Assembly: GCF_900129285.1 (NCBI RefSeq)
Contig: NZ_FQUW01000022.1
Coordinates: 1 to 47,243 of the forward strand
Direction: 5' to 3'
DNA length: 47,243 nucleotides
Source of the DNA: Desulfofundulus australicus DSM 11792
Lineage (GTDB): Bacteria; Bacillota; Desulfotomaculia; Desulfotomaculales; Desulfovirgulaceae
Both the position numbers and the translations under genes were made by a program. Below, in pieces: positions 1-8,437 of this stretch. Below the pieces are notes generated by a model, which was not told the DNA's origin, made no database searches, and saw nothing but the letters and a program-made list of their open reading frames with translations. How positions within the stretch are numbered: position 1 is the first letter of the stretch; each line of letters opens with the position of its first letter.

Positions 1-156
1 ATCTAAGCGCGAAGCCCTCCTCAAGATAAGGTTTCCCACCCGGCGCTCACCGGGTGCCGGGGTAAGACCCCTGGAAGACTACCAGGTAGATAGGCCGGGC
101 GTGTAAGCCGGGTAACCGGTTGAGCGGACCGGTACTAATAGGTCGAGGCCTTGACC
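1..156 (+). rRNA. rrl: 23S ribosomal RNA, 3' end (partial)
   Basis: The window opens inside the 3' end of a 23S rRNA gene. The terminal helix region is recognisable from GACCGGTACTAATAGGTCGA at about 127-146 and the closing TTGACC near 151-156, which is the usual Firmicute 23S 3' terminus. The 3' boundary is judged by similarity to that conserved end and could be off by a few bases. It is followed about 50 bases later by 5S rRNA, the normal 23S-5S order. Confidence 0.93.
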
Positions 157-206
157 TCATATACCTGCGGGTTCTCACTGTGAAGTTTTGAGGGAATATA
201 CAGGTT

Positions 207-322
<116 letters not shown>

Positions 323-331
323 AAAATTATT

Positions 332-368
332 AAAAGCCTCTGGACTGGTTCCAGGGGCTTTTTAATTT
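332..368 (+). terminator. rRNA operon intrinsic terminator
   Basis: AAAAGCCTCTGG (332-343) pairs with CCAGGGGCTTTT (351-362) with one G-T wobble around a 7-nt loop, followed by a T-rich tail. It is placed right after 5S rRNA. Confidence 0.85.
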
Positions 369-437
369 TTTTCGTTATCTTTACCAAAAAATTTTTAATA
401 AAAAACCGGAAGGAAAAAGCCTGAACATAGAGAATTG

Positions 438-462
438 TATAATTGACTAAATGTATATACAT
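438..462 (+). promoter_or_regulatory. Candidate -10 box and GntR-type operator before the methyltransferase operon
   Basis: TATAAT (438-443) is a perfect -10 hexamer, but the -35 region (about 414-420, A-rich) is poor. The predicted start, near 450, is covered by the perfect 12-bp palindrome ATGTATATACAT (451-462). Its core GTATATAC fits GTNTANAC, the operator pattern known for HutC-type GntR repressors, and one is encoded at 7089-7808. I infer that this is where that regulator represses the methyltransferase genes. The rest of 370-575 shows no gene and no riboswitch that I recognise. Confidence 0.45.
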
Positions 463-575
463 ATAGAGAAATTAAGAATCTCATTTCACTGGGGGTATTG
501 GAAATGATACCGTAATAAAGAATTTCATCAGGTCTTTTGAAAAAATTATAAAAAATTGCCAGGGGGGGGAATTTG

Positions 576-1892
576 ATGACCCGGGATGATAAGGGCAAGC
601 AGATGTTTGAATTATGGCTTTCGGGTAACGGTGTGGAATTTGTCAGCCAGGATGCGGAAGAGTCATACCGGCAAAAAGTAACCCGCATTATGGATGCCGT
701 TCAGCTGGAAAAAGTTCCTGACCGGGTACCGGTGTGCCCTATGACGGGATTCTTTCCCGCTTATTATGCCGGGATAACCGTTCAAGATGCTATGTACGAT
801 TACGATAAGGCAGCTTCAGCCTGGAAAAAATATGTTTTTGATTTTGAGCCTGATGCCTACCTGGGACTATTTCTGGCTCCTCCAGGGAAGTTTTTTGATC
901 TCCTCGATTACAGGCTGTACCAGTGGCCGGGTCATGGAGTCCAGCCGGACAGGTCCTATCAATGCCTGGAAGCCGAGTATATGAAAGCGGATGAGTATGA
1001 TCACCTGATCCAGGACCCCACCGATTTCTGGATGCGAGTATATTTGCCGCGGGTTTTTGGAGCCCTCAAGCCCTTTGAAAAACTGGCTCCTTTAACTGAT
1101 GTGATGGAGATAGTGATAACCTGTGGCAGCTTTATTCCTTTTGGGTTTCCTGATGTGCAGGCTGCGCTTAAATCGGTAATGGAAGCAGCCAATGAGGCAG
1201 TTCGCTGGGCTGGAGTGCTGCAGGATGTGGACCGGGAGGTTCAGGGAAGAGGTTTTCCCGCCTTTTTCGGTGGTGTGAGCAAGGCTCCCTTTGATATTAT
1301 TGGCGATACCCTCAGAGGCACCCATGGGATCATGCTGGATATGTACAGGCAGCCCGATAAGCTGCTCCAGGCTATGGAAGTATTAACGCCGCTTGCTATT
1401 AGAATGGGAGTTTCCGGGGCCAGGGCGGCAGGCAATCCCCTGGTGTTTATGCCCTTGCACAAAGGTGCAGATGGCTTCCTTTCCGATGAACAGTTCAAGA
1501 CTTTCTACTGGGCGACCCTGAAAAAGGTTATTTTGGGCTTGATTGAAGAGGGAATGGTGCCCTTCCTGTTTGCCGAGGGCGGCTATAATACGCGCCTGGA
1601 GGTCATCCGTGACCTGCCCAGAGGGAAAACAGTCTGGCTTTTTGATAATACTGATATGGCCAGGGCCAAAGAGATTCTTGGGGATACAGCCTGCATTGCC
1701 GGCAACGTGCCCATTAGCTTGTTAACCCTTGGAACGGCACAGGAAGTGAAGGATTATTGCAAGCAACTCATCCAGGTTGCAGGGAAAGGCGGCGGGTTTA
1801 TCCTCTGCAATGGGGCTGTAATTGATGACATACCCCCTGAAAACCTCCATGCCTTAATCCAATCGGCAAAAGAATATGGCATCTATGCGTAA
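576..1892 (+). CDS. UroD/MtaA-superfamily methyltransferase (candidate substrate:corrinoid methyltransferase I)
   Basis: A 438-aa protein of the uroporphyrinogen decarboxylase/MtaA superfamily. In corrinoid systems this fold moves a methyl group from a methylated substrate to a corrinoid protein. ATG 576 is chosen over the TTG at 573 because it sits 5-6 bases from the G-rich ribosome site (561-569). It shares family signatures with the gene at 4028: EYMKADEYD in the N-terminal third, FYWATLKK before the active-site strand, and PENLHALI near the C-terminus. Where MtaA-type enzymes carry a His-X-Cys zinc motif, the strand here reads FAEGGY, so the zinc site must be atypical; a cysteine (ILCNG) lies in the C-terminal region. 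A corrinoid protein gene follows 59 bp later, which supports methyl transfer rather than haem synthesis. The substrate is unknown; an O-demethylase role is an inference. Confidence 0.8.
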   Translation: MTRDDKGKQMFELWLSGNGVEFVSQDAEESYRQKVTRIMDAVQLEKVPDRVPVCPMTGFFPAYYAGITVQDAMYDYDKAASAWKKYVFDFEPDAYLGLFLAPPGKFFDLLDYRLYQWPGHGVQPDRSYQCLEAEYMKADEYDHLIQDPTDFWMRVYLPRVFGALKPFEKLAPLTDVMEIVITCGSFIPFGFPDVQAALKSVMEAANEAVRWAGVLQDVDREVQGRGFPAFFGGVSKAPFDIIGDTLRGTHGIMLDMYRQPDKLLQAMEVLTPLAIRMGVSGARAAGNPLVFMPLHKGADGFLSDEQFKTFYWATLKKVILGLIEEGMVPFLFAEGGYNTRLEVIRDLPRGKTVWLFDNTDMARAKEILGDTACIAGNVPISLLTLGTAQEVKDYCKQLIQVAGKGGGFILCNGAVIDDIPPENLHALIQSAKEYGIYA

Positions 1893-1951
1893 ATAACAGG
1901 GTATGAGTTGTTTCATTTCTGATAAACAATATTGAAATGGGAGGAAGAGTT

Positions 1952-2590
1952 ATGGAAAAAGAAAAAATGACCGAACTGGCCAGAGCATTGATGGATTTAA
2001 ACGAGCAGAAAGTTTATCAACTGGTAGAAGAAAAGGCCAAAAATGGTGTTTCCCCGCTGGAGATACTCGCTGAGTGCAATGAGGGAATGTCCGGTGTAGG
2101 TGATTTGTTTTCATCGGGCCAGTACTTTTTAAGCCAGATGCTCTTTGCTGCAGAAATATTTAAGAATGTCATGAACCGGCTGGAGGACATTATGCCCAGG
2201 GAAGAATCAACGGCGTCCAGGGGCAAGGTGGTTATAGGCACGGTTAAAGGTGATATTCACGATATAGGCAAGAACATTGTGGTTAACCTGCTGCGTGGCT
2301 CCGGTTTTGAAGTTGTTGACCTGGGGGTTGATGTGCCGGCTGAAAAATTTGTTGCTGCCCTCAAAGAAACCGGGGCAAAGGTGCTTGGAATGAGCGCCCT
2401 GCTAAACTTCACCTATCCTGAAATGAAAACGGTGGTTGAAGAGGTTACCAAAGCGGGACTGAGGGACCAGGTCACCATCATCATCGGGGGAGCCCCGTGC
2501 AACGAGCAGGTCCGGCAGTTTACGGGGGCTGATTATTATGCGGAGGATGCCGTAGCAGGCGTTAATATCTGTAAAAAAGTTTATTCTTAA
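1952..2590 (+). CDS. Corrinoid (B12-binding) methyl-carrier protein
   Basis: A 212-aa corrinoid protein of the MtaC/MttC/MtvC type. Residues ~1-90 form the helical cap domain and ~90-212 the Rossmann-like B12 domain. The cobalamin signature is complete: D-x-H-x-x-G as GDIHDIGKN, the SxL element as MSALL, and the GG turn as IIIGGAP. It should accept the methyl group from the UroD-type enzyme just upstream and pass it to the methyl-THF enzyme at 5462. The start is ATG 1952 with GGAGG about 7 bases upstream; an in-frame ATG at 1937 lies upstream of this ribosome site. A second copy lies at 7813. Confidence 0.93.
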   Translation: MEKEKMTELARALMDLNEQKVYQLVEEKAKNGVSPLEILAECNEGMSGVGDLFSSGQYFLSQMLFAAEIFKNVMNRLEDIMPREESTASRGKVVIGTVKGDIHDIGKNIVVNLLRGSGFEVVDLGVDVPAEKFVAALKETGAKVLGMSALLNFTYPEMKTVVEEVTKAGLRDQVTIIIGGAPCNEQVRQFTGADYYAEDAVAGVNICKKVYS

Positions 2591-2602
2591 AACTAAATAT
2601 GG

Positions 2603-2642
2603 CTGGCCCCTGGCCGGAATGAGAACCCGGGCCAGGGGCCAG
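2603..2642 (+). terminator. Strong intercistronic hairpin without U-tract
   Basis: CTGGCCCCTGGCC (2603-2615) pairs perfectly over 13 bp with GGCCAGGGGCCAG (2630-2642). No T-run follows, so it may be a processing or mRNA-stabilising hairpin, or a Rho-type stop, rather than a classic intrinsic terminator. It separates the first methyltransferase/corrinoid pair from the transporter. Confidence 0.6.
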
Positions 2643-2736
2643 TGCTGACAAACTGGCATATGGACAGGAGAACCATGTCCAACTGGGGCAACATCAAAAA
2701 GAGCTTGTGTCCAAATAAAGTGAGGTATTGAAAAAT

Positions 2737-3945
2737 ATGAAAAATATGGCTGAATCGGCCCTACTTAACAGCAGGGAAACAAGCAATTACCGGTGGGTAA
2801 TTCTTATTCTCACGGTTGGCTGCTTCTTGTTTACATTTATAACCAGGTTTGCCTGGCCCCCTCTTATTCCGGTTGTAGTGCCGGTATTAGGGATGAAGAT
2901 GACCCAGGCCGGTGCATTTATGAGCGCCTTTTATTTCGGGTACATCATCACCCAGGTTCCGGCAGGTGTGCTGGCGGACCGTTTCGGGGTACGTTTGATT
3001 CTGGCTATGAGCCTGATCATCGAGGGTATAAGCACATTTGCAATGGGATATGTTTCCACCTTTGACATGGGTTTCTGGCTCAGGTTTATTACCGGCCTGG
3101 GTGCGGGAGCAGTATATGCTGCCTGTTCGCGGGCATTGATGGAATGGTTTCCGGCAAGGGAACGCGGTACGGCCTTTGGGATTATGCTGGCTGCTCCATC
3201 AGGAGGTATTGTTTTATCCAATTATGTTGTACCTTTGCTAAACAATTTACTTAACTGGCGGGAAACATTCCAGATCATAGGTCTGGCGACCACAATTGTC
3301 GGCGTTTTAATATTTGTTTTGGTCCGGACCACCGATGCTGTTAAAAGCAGTGATAGCATTGTTGATGGCTTCAAAGTCGTGTTCGGGAGCAGAGATCTGA
3401 TTCTTACCGCACTGGCTGGTTTTTGCCTGATGTGGGTAGAACTGGGCACAGCTACCTGGGCTAATACCTACATAAAGAAACTTGGGTATTCCGTGCAGGC
3501 AGCTGGTCTGGTGATGATTTTTTACGGGATAGGTGGCACCCTGGCACCTCTGGTATCCGGGTATATTTCCGATAAAATAGGCCAGAGAAAGAATATCCTC
3601 ATCCTTTCTTATATCCTGATCATTCCCCTGACGGTGGCATTTGGCTATCAAACATCGCTGGCCATGCTTTTCCTGCTGGGGTTTGTTTTTGGGTTTATTT
3701 CCTATATGGCCAACCCGCACCTTACCGTAATGATTTCGGAATTCGCCGGCAGGGAATGGGCTGCCACTGCCAACGGAACTGCAAACTTTATATTCCAGCT
3801 TGCTTCTCTGATTGGTCCTGTGGTTCTGGGCTGGTCAATAGATATTACGGGAACATTTACTTCTGTCTGGTTGATTATGGCTGCCGGTCCCCTGCTCGGG
3901 ATACTGTTGCTGCTTCCTGTGAGAACGGAAAATAAACGCGCATAA
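2737..3945 (+). CDS. MFS transporter
   Basis: A 402-aa major facilitator superfamily permease with about 12 hydrophobic segments in two six-helix halves separated near residue 205. The loop between helices 2 and 3 has the MFS motif as GVLADRFGVR, and the second half repeats it as GYISDKIGQR. It lies between two UroD-type methyltransferase genes, so it probably imports the methylated substrate or exports the demethylated product; that is inference from position. Start: ATG 2737, 11 bases after GAGG; a TTG at 2728 is possible but too close to the ribosome site. Family-level similarity is to anion/aromatic-acid symporters, without specific substrate residues that I can name. Confidence 0.88.
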   Translation: MKNMAESALLNSRETSNYRWVILILTVGCFLFTFITRFAWPPLIPVVVPVLGMKMTQAGAFMSAFYFGYIITQVPAGVLADRFGVRLILAMSLIIEGISTFAMGYVSTFDMGFWLRFITGLGAGAVYAACSRALMEWFPARERGTAFGIMLAAPSGGIVLSNYVVPLLNNLLNWRETFQIIGLATTIVGVLIFVLVRTTDAVKSSDSIVDGFKVVFGSRDLILTALAGFCLMWVELGTATWANTYIKKLGYSVQAAGLVMIFYGIGGTLAPLVSGYISDKIGQRKNILILSYILIIPLTVAFGYQTSLAMLFLLGFVFGFISYMANPHLTVMISEFAGREWAATANGTANFIFQLASLIGPVVLGWSIDITGTFTSVWLIMAAGPLLGILLLLPVRTENKRA

Positions 3946-4027
3946 AATTATGGAGCTCCTAACTCTATCGGAAAATGATCCAGTAACAAAACACCGCTCA
4001 AAATTAAAATTACGGGAGGTATTTCCT

Positions 4028-5389
4028 ATGGCGGATGAAATAAAACAACTGTTTGAAAAAAGACTTGGGCGCTACCAGGCCACCATCGCTTTAGAAAAGA
4101 CGGACCGCATGCCAATAGCAACGGGCAGCAATTACTTTGCGGAGGTATATTCGGGAAATACAAAACAGGAAACCATCTACGACAGTGAAAAATGGCTTCG
4201 CGCGGAAGAGGCTTTTATCCGGGACTTCCCGGAAGTTGATGTCCTCCGCAATAACAGAATTTGGGGCCCCCTTTACGATGCGGTGGGCTGCAAAACTTAT
4301 AAGCTTCCAGGTCGCGATCTATCTCCCCGGACCCAGTTTCAATTCGTCGAAGATGAGTACATGAAGGCAGACGAATATGATGTGCTAATCAATAATCCGC
4401 TGGAATTCATGATGGATCGCCTGCTACCCCGTGTACTTGGCGAACTGGCCGAGCCGGGGTCCATCCGGGCCCGGATGGCCCTCTTAAAAGGCGGCATGGC
4501 TCAAGTAATGATGTCCCAGATAATGAGGAACAGATCGCTCTATCTGGAACAAAAGCTGGGCATGCCCCAGCCCATGACCGGCTTTTTCCTGGCACCTTTT
4601 GATGCTCTGGCCGATGTCATGAGAGGTCTACGGGGAGTTCTCCTTGATATCTACCGTCAGCCGGATAAGGTGCTGGAGGCCTGCGATGTTCTTGTCGACG
4701 AAATGGTAAACCTGGCTCTGGCTACAGCGGATCCTTTAAAGAGGTACCCCATTTTCGTTCCCACCCATAAGGCCTGCTTCCTGTCACCCAAACAATTTGA
4801 AACCTTTTACTGGCCTTCATTTAAGAAAACAATGGAGCGCTTGATAGAAGCGGGATATACCATCCGGGCGTACCTGGAAGGGGACTGGGGACACCATTTG
4901 CATCACCTGCTGGAATTACCAAGAGGTAAGGTTTTATGCGATATAGATAACCAGGGGGATATATTTAAGGCCAAGGAAATACTCGGTAACCACCTGTGCA
5001 TTGCCGGGGGAATACCGGATTCAATGTTTATTCTCGGTACACCCCAGGAAATGCGTGAAAGGGTAAAACTACTCTGCGAAACAGTTGGTAAAGACGGCGG
5101 GTTCATCATCAATGGAGGGTGCAATATACCCTATGATACAAAACCGGAAAATTACAGGGCAATGATCGACGCCATAATTGAATACGGCACTTATGACAGC
5201 AGTATTGATCCAAAACCTCTAACCGGGCAGGCGGAAGAATCGGAAACTCCGCCCCTCAAAATGGTAACTCCGTGGGAAGTAAAACTTGCTGAACTTGGTG
5301 ATGTACAGGGCGATGAGAACCTGATCCGTAAGCCATGGGAGTTACTGGAGATTATGGGGTATACCTGGATCTGGCAGTGGGTTTTATAA
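4028..5389 (+). CDS. UroD/MtaA-superfamily methyltransferase, second copy
   Basis: A 453-aa paralogue of the gene at 576, about 15 residues longer, with an extra C-terminal tail of about 50 residues after PENYRAMI. Shared signatures are DEYMKADEYD, FYWPSFKK and the RGLRGVLLDIYRQPDK segment. The strand that carries His-X-Cys in MtaA enzymes reads YLEGDWGHH here, so Glu plus nearby His could ligate metal; the C-terminal cysteine is in GGCNIP. ATG 4028 is preceded by GGGAGG at 4014-4019; an in-frame ATG at 3950 has no ribosome site and is rejected. Predicted role: methyltransferase I acting on a second substrate, or a subunit partner of the first copy. It is followed by an intercistronic hairpin and the THF methyltransferase. 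Confidence 0.8.
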   Translation: MADEIKQLFEKRLGRYQATIALEKTDRMPIATGSNYFAEVYSGNTKQETIYDSEKWLRAEEAFIRDFPEVDVLRNNRIWGPLYDAVGCKTYKLPGRDLSPRTQFQFVEDEYMKADEYDVLINNPLEFMMDRLLPRVLGELAEPGSIRARMALLKGGMAQVMMSQIMRNRSLYLEQKLGMPQPMTGFFLAPFDALADVMRGLRGVLLDIYRQPDKVLEACDVLVDEMVNLALATADPLKRYPIFVPTHKACFLSPKQFETFYWPSFKKTMERLIEAGYTIRAYLEGDWGHHLHHLLELPRGKVLCDIDNQGDIFKAKEILGNHLCIAGGIPDSMFILGTPQEMRERVKLLCETVGKDGGFIINGGCNIPYDTKPENYRAMIDAIIEYGTYDSSIDPKPLTGQAEESETPPLKMVTPWEVKLAELGDVQGDENLIRKPWELLEIMGYTWIWQWVL

Positions 5390-5407
5390 TTATCCTTTTA
5401 AACAATA

Positions 5408-5444
5408 CTACCCGCTGGCCAGGGTCAACTCTGGTCAGGGGTAG
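5408..5444 (+). terminator. Intercistronic hairpin without U-tract
   Basis: CTACCC-G-CTGGCCAG (5408-5422) pairs with CTGGTCAG-GGGTAG (5431-5444), leaving one bulged G and one wobble. There is no T-run, and the ribosome site of the next gene follows within 10 bases. A processing or stability element is likelier than a terminator. Compare the hairpin at 2603-2642. Confidence 0.5.
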
Positions 5445-5461
5445 AATACGGGGAGGCAACC

Positions 5462-6262
5462 ATGTTAATTATTGGTGAGAGGATCAATTCGACGCGTAAA
5501 AGCATCGACAGGGCGGTTCGGACCAGGGATGTGGAATTTATCCGCCAGGAGGCAACAAACCAGGTAAATGCCGGGGCGCATATGCTCGATGTTAACTGCG
5601 GTACCCTGGAGGCGCAGGAAGAACCGGCCGCCATGGAATGGCTTGTGCAGACCGTTCAGGCCGCTGTTGATGTTCCCTTATGCATTGATAGCCCCAATTA
5701 TAAAGCCCTGGCTGCGGGACTGGCCGTTCACCGGGGTAAAGCCATGATCAATTCTATCAGTGGTGAAACAGAAAGGTACAAAAATGTTTTACCGCTGGTG
5801 AAGGAATACGGTGCGGCGGTGGTGGCCCTGTGCACGGACGACAGGGGAATTCCGGCAAGTCTGGATCAGGCCCTGGAGGTTGGGTTGAAACTGGTTGGCA
5901 ATCTTCTGGAAGCCGGCGTACCGGTCGATGACATTTTTTTTGACCCGCTGGTACGTTCCGTGGCCACCAACCCGGAAACAGTGCTGGTAACCCTGCGCCT
6001 CATGGAAGAGATGTCCGCCAGGTTCCCCGGGCTGCACTTTGTTTCCGGCTTGAGCAATGTTTCCTTCGGGCTGCCGGAGCGGCGGCACCTGAACCGGGCC
6101 TATGCGGTCATGAGCATGGCCAGCGGACTGGATGCCGTTATAGCCGATCCCCTGGACAGGACCTTGATGGCCCTGATCTACGCCACGGAAGCGCTGCTGA
6201 ATAAAGACCGGTTTTGCATGCAGTACATTCGCTGTTATCAGGAGGGCAAATTGAAAGGATAA
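5462..6262 (+). CDS. Methyltetrahydrofolate:corrinoid methyltransferase (MeTr/AcsE/MtvA-like)
   Basis: A 266-aa pterin-binding TIM-barrel protein. The N-terminus MLIIGERINSTRK is the family signature (GERIN, the first pterin-site strand), followed by MLDVNCG, PLCIDSPN and a late FVSGLSNVSFGLPER (pterin/corrinoid-contact segment). In acetogens and sulfate reducers this enzyme takes the methyl group from a methylated corrinoid protein to tetrahydrofolate, giving methyl-THF for the Wood-Ljungdahl pathway. Here it would be methyltransferase II for the corrinoid proteins at 1952 and 7813. ATG 5462 is 6-7 bases from GGGGAGG. Similar in length to characterised MeTr enzymes (about 262-270 aa). Confidence 0.9.
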   Translation: MLIIGERINSTRKSIDRAVRTRDVEFIRQEATNQVNAGAHMLDVNCGTLEAQEEPAAMEWLVQTVQAAVDVPLCIDSPNYKALAAGLAVHRGKAMINSISGETERYKNVLPLVKEYGAAVVALCTDDRGIPASLDQALEVGLKLVGNLLEAGVPVDDIFFDPLVRSVATNPETVLVTLRLMEEMSARFPGLHFVSGLSNVSFGLPERRHLNRAYAVMSMASGLDAVIADPLDRTLMALIYATEALLNKDRFCMQYIRCYQEGKLKG

Positions 6263-6301
6263 CCCGCCACCTCTATCTAACTGTTTTTCAGGTGAAGAAA
6301 A

Positions 6302-7018
6302 TTGAGCGGCCTGGATATGTATGGTTTAAACCATTATTATAAGCTGAATGTGGAATTAGCCGAAAGAGACATTTCCACTGCAAGATGGGACACTCTTTTT
6401 AAAACTTCCACCTCTTCCTCCCGCGCGTTGATGAAAGAGATGCTGCGTGAAGCGCAGTTGCTGGCGCGGGCGGAAGCTGTCTGCAGGGTTTTACCTGTGT
6501 TGGGGGTTTCCGGGAATAAAATTGTCCTGGAAGAAGGCCGGGCGCTGACAAGCAGCCTGCTTGTCCGCCTGGCCGGTAACGCCCGGAGCATGCTCTTGAT
6601 TATCTGTACACTGGGTCATACAATTGATAAAAGGGTGGAGGAGTATAACCGCAGGGGATTGGCGGCTCGAGCCTACTTTCTGGATGTGGCCGGTACATGT
6701 ATTATTGAAGCGGCCGCCCGGAGGCTGGTGGAAGAGATCAAAGGTCAGCTCAGGGCCCGTGGCCTGGAAGCCACCATTCCCCTGGGTCCCGGCCATTCCT
6801 ACTGGGAAAACCTGAAGGACCAGCGGGTTATTTACGAGCTGGTGAACCCTTCAACCATCGGCGTGAGCATTCTGGAAAGCGGGATTATGTTACCCAGGAA
6901 GTCCCTGAGCATGGCGCTGGGAATTGGCCGCGGGTTGCCACCCAGTGCGGAAAACCACTGTTATTACTGCAGCATCCGGCAGAAGTGCCCCCTGAGTCGG
7001 GCCAGGGATTTGCCGTAA
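6302..7018 (+). CDS. Vitamin B12-dependent methionine synthase activation-domain protein
   Basis: A 238-aa stand-alone homologue of the MetH reactivation domain, which binds S-adenosylmethionine and remethylates cob(II)alamin during reductive reactivation. Visible family elements: an alpha/beta core with CTLGHTIDKRV and DVAGTCIIEAAARRL, the loop PLGPGHSYW that stands where MetH has its SAM-binding RxxxGY loop, and the segment NPSTIGVSILESGIMLPRKS. The C-terminus adds three cysteines (C220, C223, C229), possibly a metal or Fe-S site. Start: TTG 6302 with AGGTGA about 8 bases upstream; ATG 6317 is an alternative. It lies 39 bp after the THF methyltransferase, so it probably helps keep one of the corrinoid proteins active. 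Confidence 0.8.
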   Translation: MSGLDMYGLNHYYKLNVELAERDISTARWDTLFKTSTSSSRALMKEMLREAQLLARAEAVCRVLPVLGVSGNKIVLEEGRALTSSLLVRLAGNARSMLLIICTLGHTIDKRVEEYNRRGLAARAYFLDVAGTCIIEAAARRLVEEIKGQLRARGLEATIPLGPGHSYWENLKDQRVIYELVNPSTIGVSILESGIMLPRKSLSMALGIGRGLPPSAENHCYYCSIRQKCPLSRARDLP

Positions 7019-7088
7019 AAGTCCATATCAGGCAGGTAAAAAGGGGGGGTGGGGTCTGGCGGGGGATAAAATTAACAGGAATTCCTTT

Positions 7089-7808
7089 GTGCCTCCTTAT
7101 TTTCAACTGGCTCAAATTCTGGAACAAAAAATACTTTCAGGAGAATTAAGGCCGGGAGATTCCCTGCCGTCTGAAAACCAGCTGGGCAGGGAGTATAATT
7201 TAAGCCGCATGACCGTTCGCAAGTGCCTCAGCATACTGGCCGAAAGGGGCCTTATTTCTGCTCACCCGGGAAGGGGAACCTTTGTTTCCCGCCCGGCCCT
7301 GGACCGGGCTGTTTTTACCATTGAAGAATTTCATAAAGAAATGTCCCGACGGGGTTTGAATCCTGAAGCCAGGTTACTGGCCGTTAAGGTACTCAAGGCT
7401 CCAGCGGAAATCGGTGAAAAACTGGGCCTGGAAGAAGGCGGGAGGGTTATGTACTTTTGCCGGCTTCTCCTGGCCGGTGATACACCAATGGCCCTGGAAC
7501 GCAAGTACATGCGTTTTAAAAAGGGGAGTCCCATCCTGGAAAACGAGCTGCAGTATAAAGCTTTTTCAGAAGTAATTTCCATGCACAGCGATGTCCTGCC
7601 GGTGCGCAGCCGCATGATCCTGCGGCCGGTTCTGGTTGGGGAAGAGGACGGCCCTCTGCTCCAGGTACCGGCAGGTTCACCGGCACTGTGCCTGGAGCAG
7701 TACCTTTACGCCGCTGACGAGACGGTTGCCGGTTGGGGATTTTTTGTTTTCCGGGGTGATCGCTTTAGCCTGGTTTCGGAAATTCGCCCGTTGAAGGAGG
7801 TTGAGTAA
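7089..7808 (+). CDS. GntR-family (HutC/UTRA) transcriptional regulator
   Basis: A 239-aa regulator. Residues ~3-68 are a winged helix-turn-helix with GntR signatures (SGELRPGDSLPSE, SRMTVRKCLSILAERGLI, GRGTFV). Residues ~85-235 form a UTRA effector-binding domain, including the typical YxFCRLLLA and LERKYMRF strands. Start: GTG 7089 with AGGA at 7077-7080. It lies inside the methyltransferase island and is likely its local repressor, released by the substrate or a derivative. A HutC-type operator match (GTATATAC) is visible at 453-460 upstream of the first gene. Its reading frame stops at 7808, just before the next gene starts. Confidence 0.9.
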   Translation: MPPYFQLAQILEQKILSGELRPGDSLPSENQLGREYNLSRMTVRKCLSILAERGLISAHPGRGTFVSRPALDRAVFTIEEFHKEMSRRGLNPEARLLAVKVLKAPAEIGEKLGLEEGGRVMYFCRLLLAGDTPMALERKYMRFKKGSPILENELQYKAFSEVISMHSDVLPVRSRMILRPVLVGEEDGPLLQVPAGSPALCLEQYLYAADETVAGWGFFVFRGDRFSLVSEIRPLKEVE

Positions 7809-7812
7809 GTTG

Positions 7813-8436
7813 ATGTCCCTGGCCCGGGCAATAAGTGACCTTAATGAGGGTCTGGTAATGGACCTGGTAAAACATCGCCTGGAGATGGGCGCTACACCCC
7901 TGGATATAGTGGAAGAATGCCGGACCGGGATGATTGAGGTGGGAGAGCGTTATTCCAGGGGGGAGTATTTCCTGGGCGACCTTGTGCTTTCCGCAGAAAT
8001 TTTTCAGGGAGTAATGCAGGTACTTGCTCCTGCCCTCGATAAAAAGACAGCCCCAAAACCCCTCGGCAGGATTGTATTTGGAACTGTCGAAGGTGATATC
8101 CATGATATTGGCAAAAACATCACCATTTCCCTGCTGCGCTGTCACGGGTTTGAGGTCCAGGACCTGGGTGTTAACGTGCCGCCGGATAAGTTCGTTCACA
8201 GCCTGAACGAGACGGGGGCCAGTATCCTCTGCCTGTCCATCCTGCTTTCTTCCTGTTTTGAAGCTCTCCGGCGCACCGTAAGCCTGGTTCGTCTTTTTGA
8301 TCGTGAGAAGAAAATCAAGATCCTTATTGGTGGCCTGGTAAATGAAAAAGTGCGGGAATATTCTGGAGCGGATGGTTGGGTAACTGACGCCCGCAGGGGT
8401 GTAACCATATGCCAGAAATGGATGGGAGTGCTATAA
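7813..8436 (+). CDS. Corrinoid (B12-binding) methyl-carrier protein, second copy
   Basis: A 207-aa corrinoid protein with the same two-domain layout as the one at 1952: a helical cap (ARAISDLNEGLVMDLV) and a B12 domain with D-x-H-x-x-G as GDIHDIGKN, SxL as LSILL and GG as LIGGLVN. The ribosome site AGGAGG (7795-7800) lies inside the end of the GntR gene, so ATG 7813 (or TTG 7810) is the start; the frame is open to TTG 7801, which touches the AGGAGG. Coupled to the ferredoxin/ASKHA gene one base downstream, it is the obvious client of that reactivase. Confidence 0.92.
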   Translation: MSLARAISDLNEGLVMDLVKHRLEMGATPLDIVEECRTGMIEVGERYSRGEYFLGDLVLSAEIFQGVMQVLAPALDKKTAPKPLGRIVFGTVEGDIHDIGKNITISLLRCHGFEVQDLGVNVPPDKFVHSLNETGASILCLSILLSSCFEALRRTVSLVRLFDREKKIKILIGGLVNEKVREYSGADGWVTDARRGVTICQKWMGVL

Positions 8437-8437
8437 A

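Noticed and set aside
370-575. Cobalamin riboswitch before the corrinoid genes
   Set aside because: I looked for B12-box-like sequence and conserved riboswitch stems and saw none.
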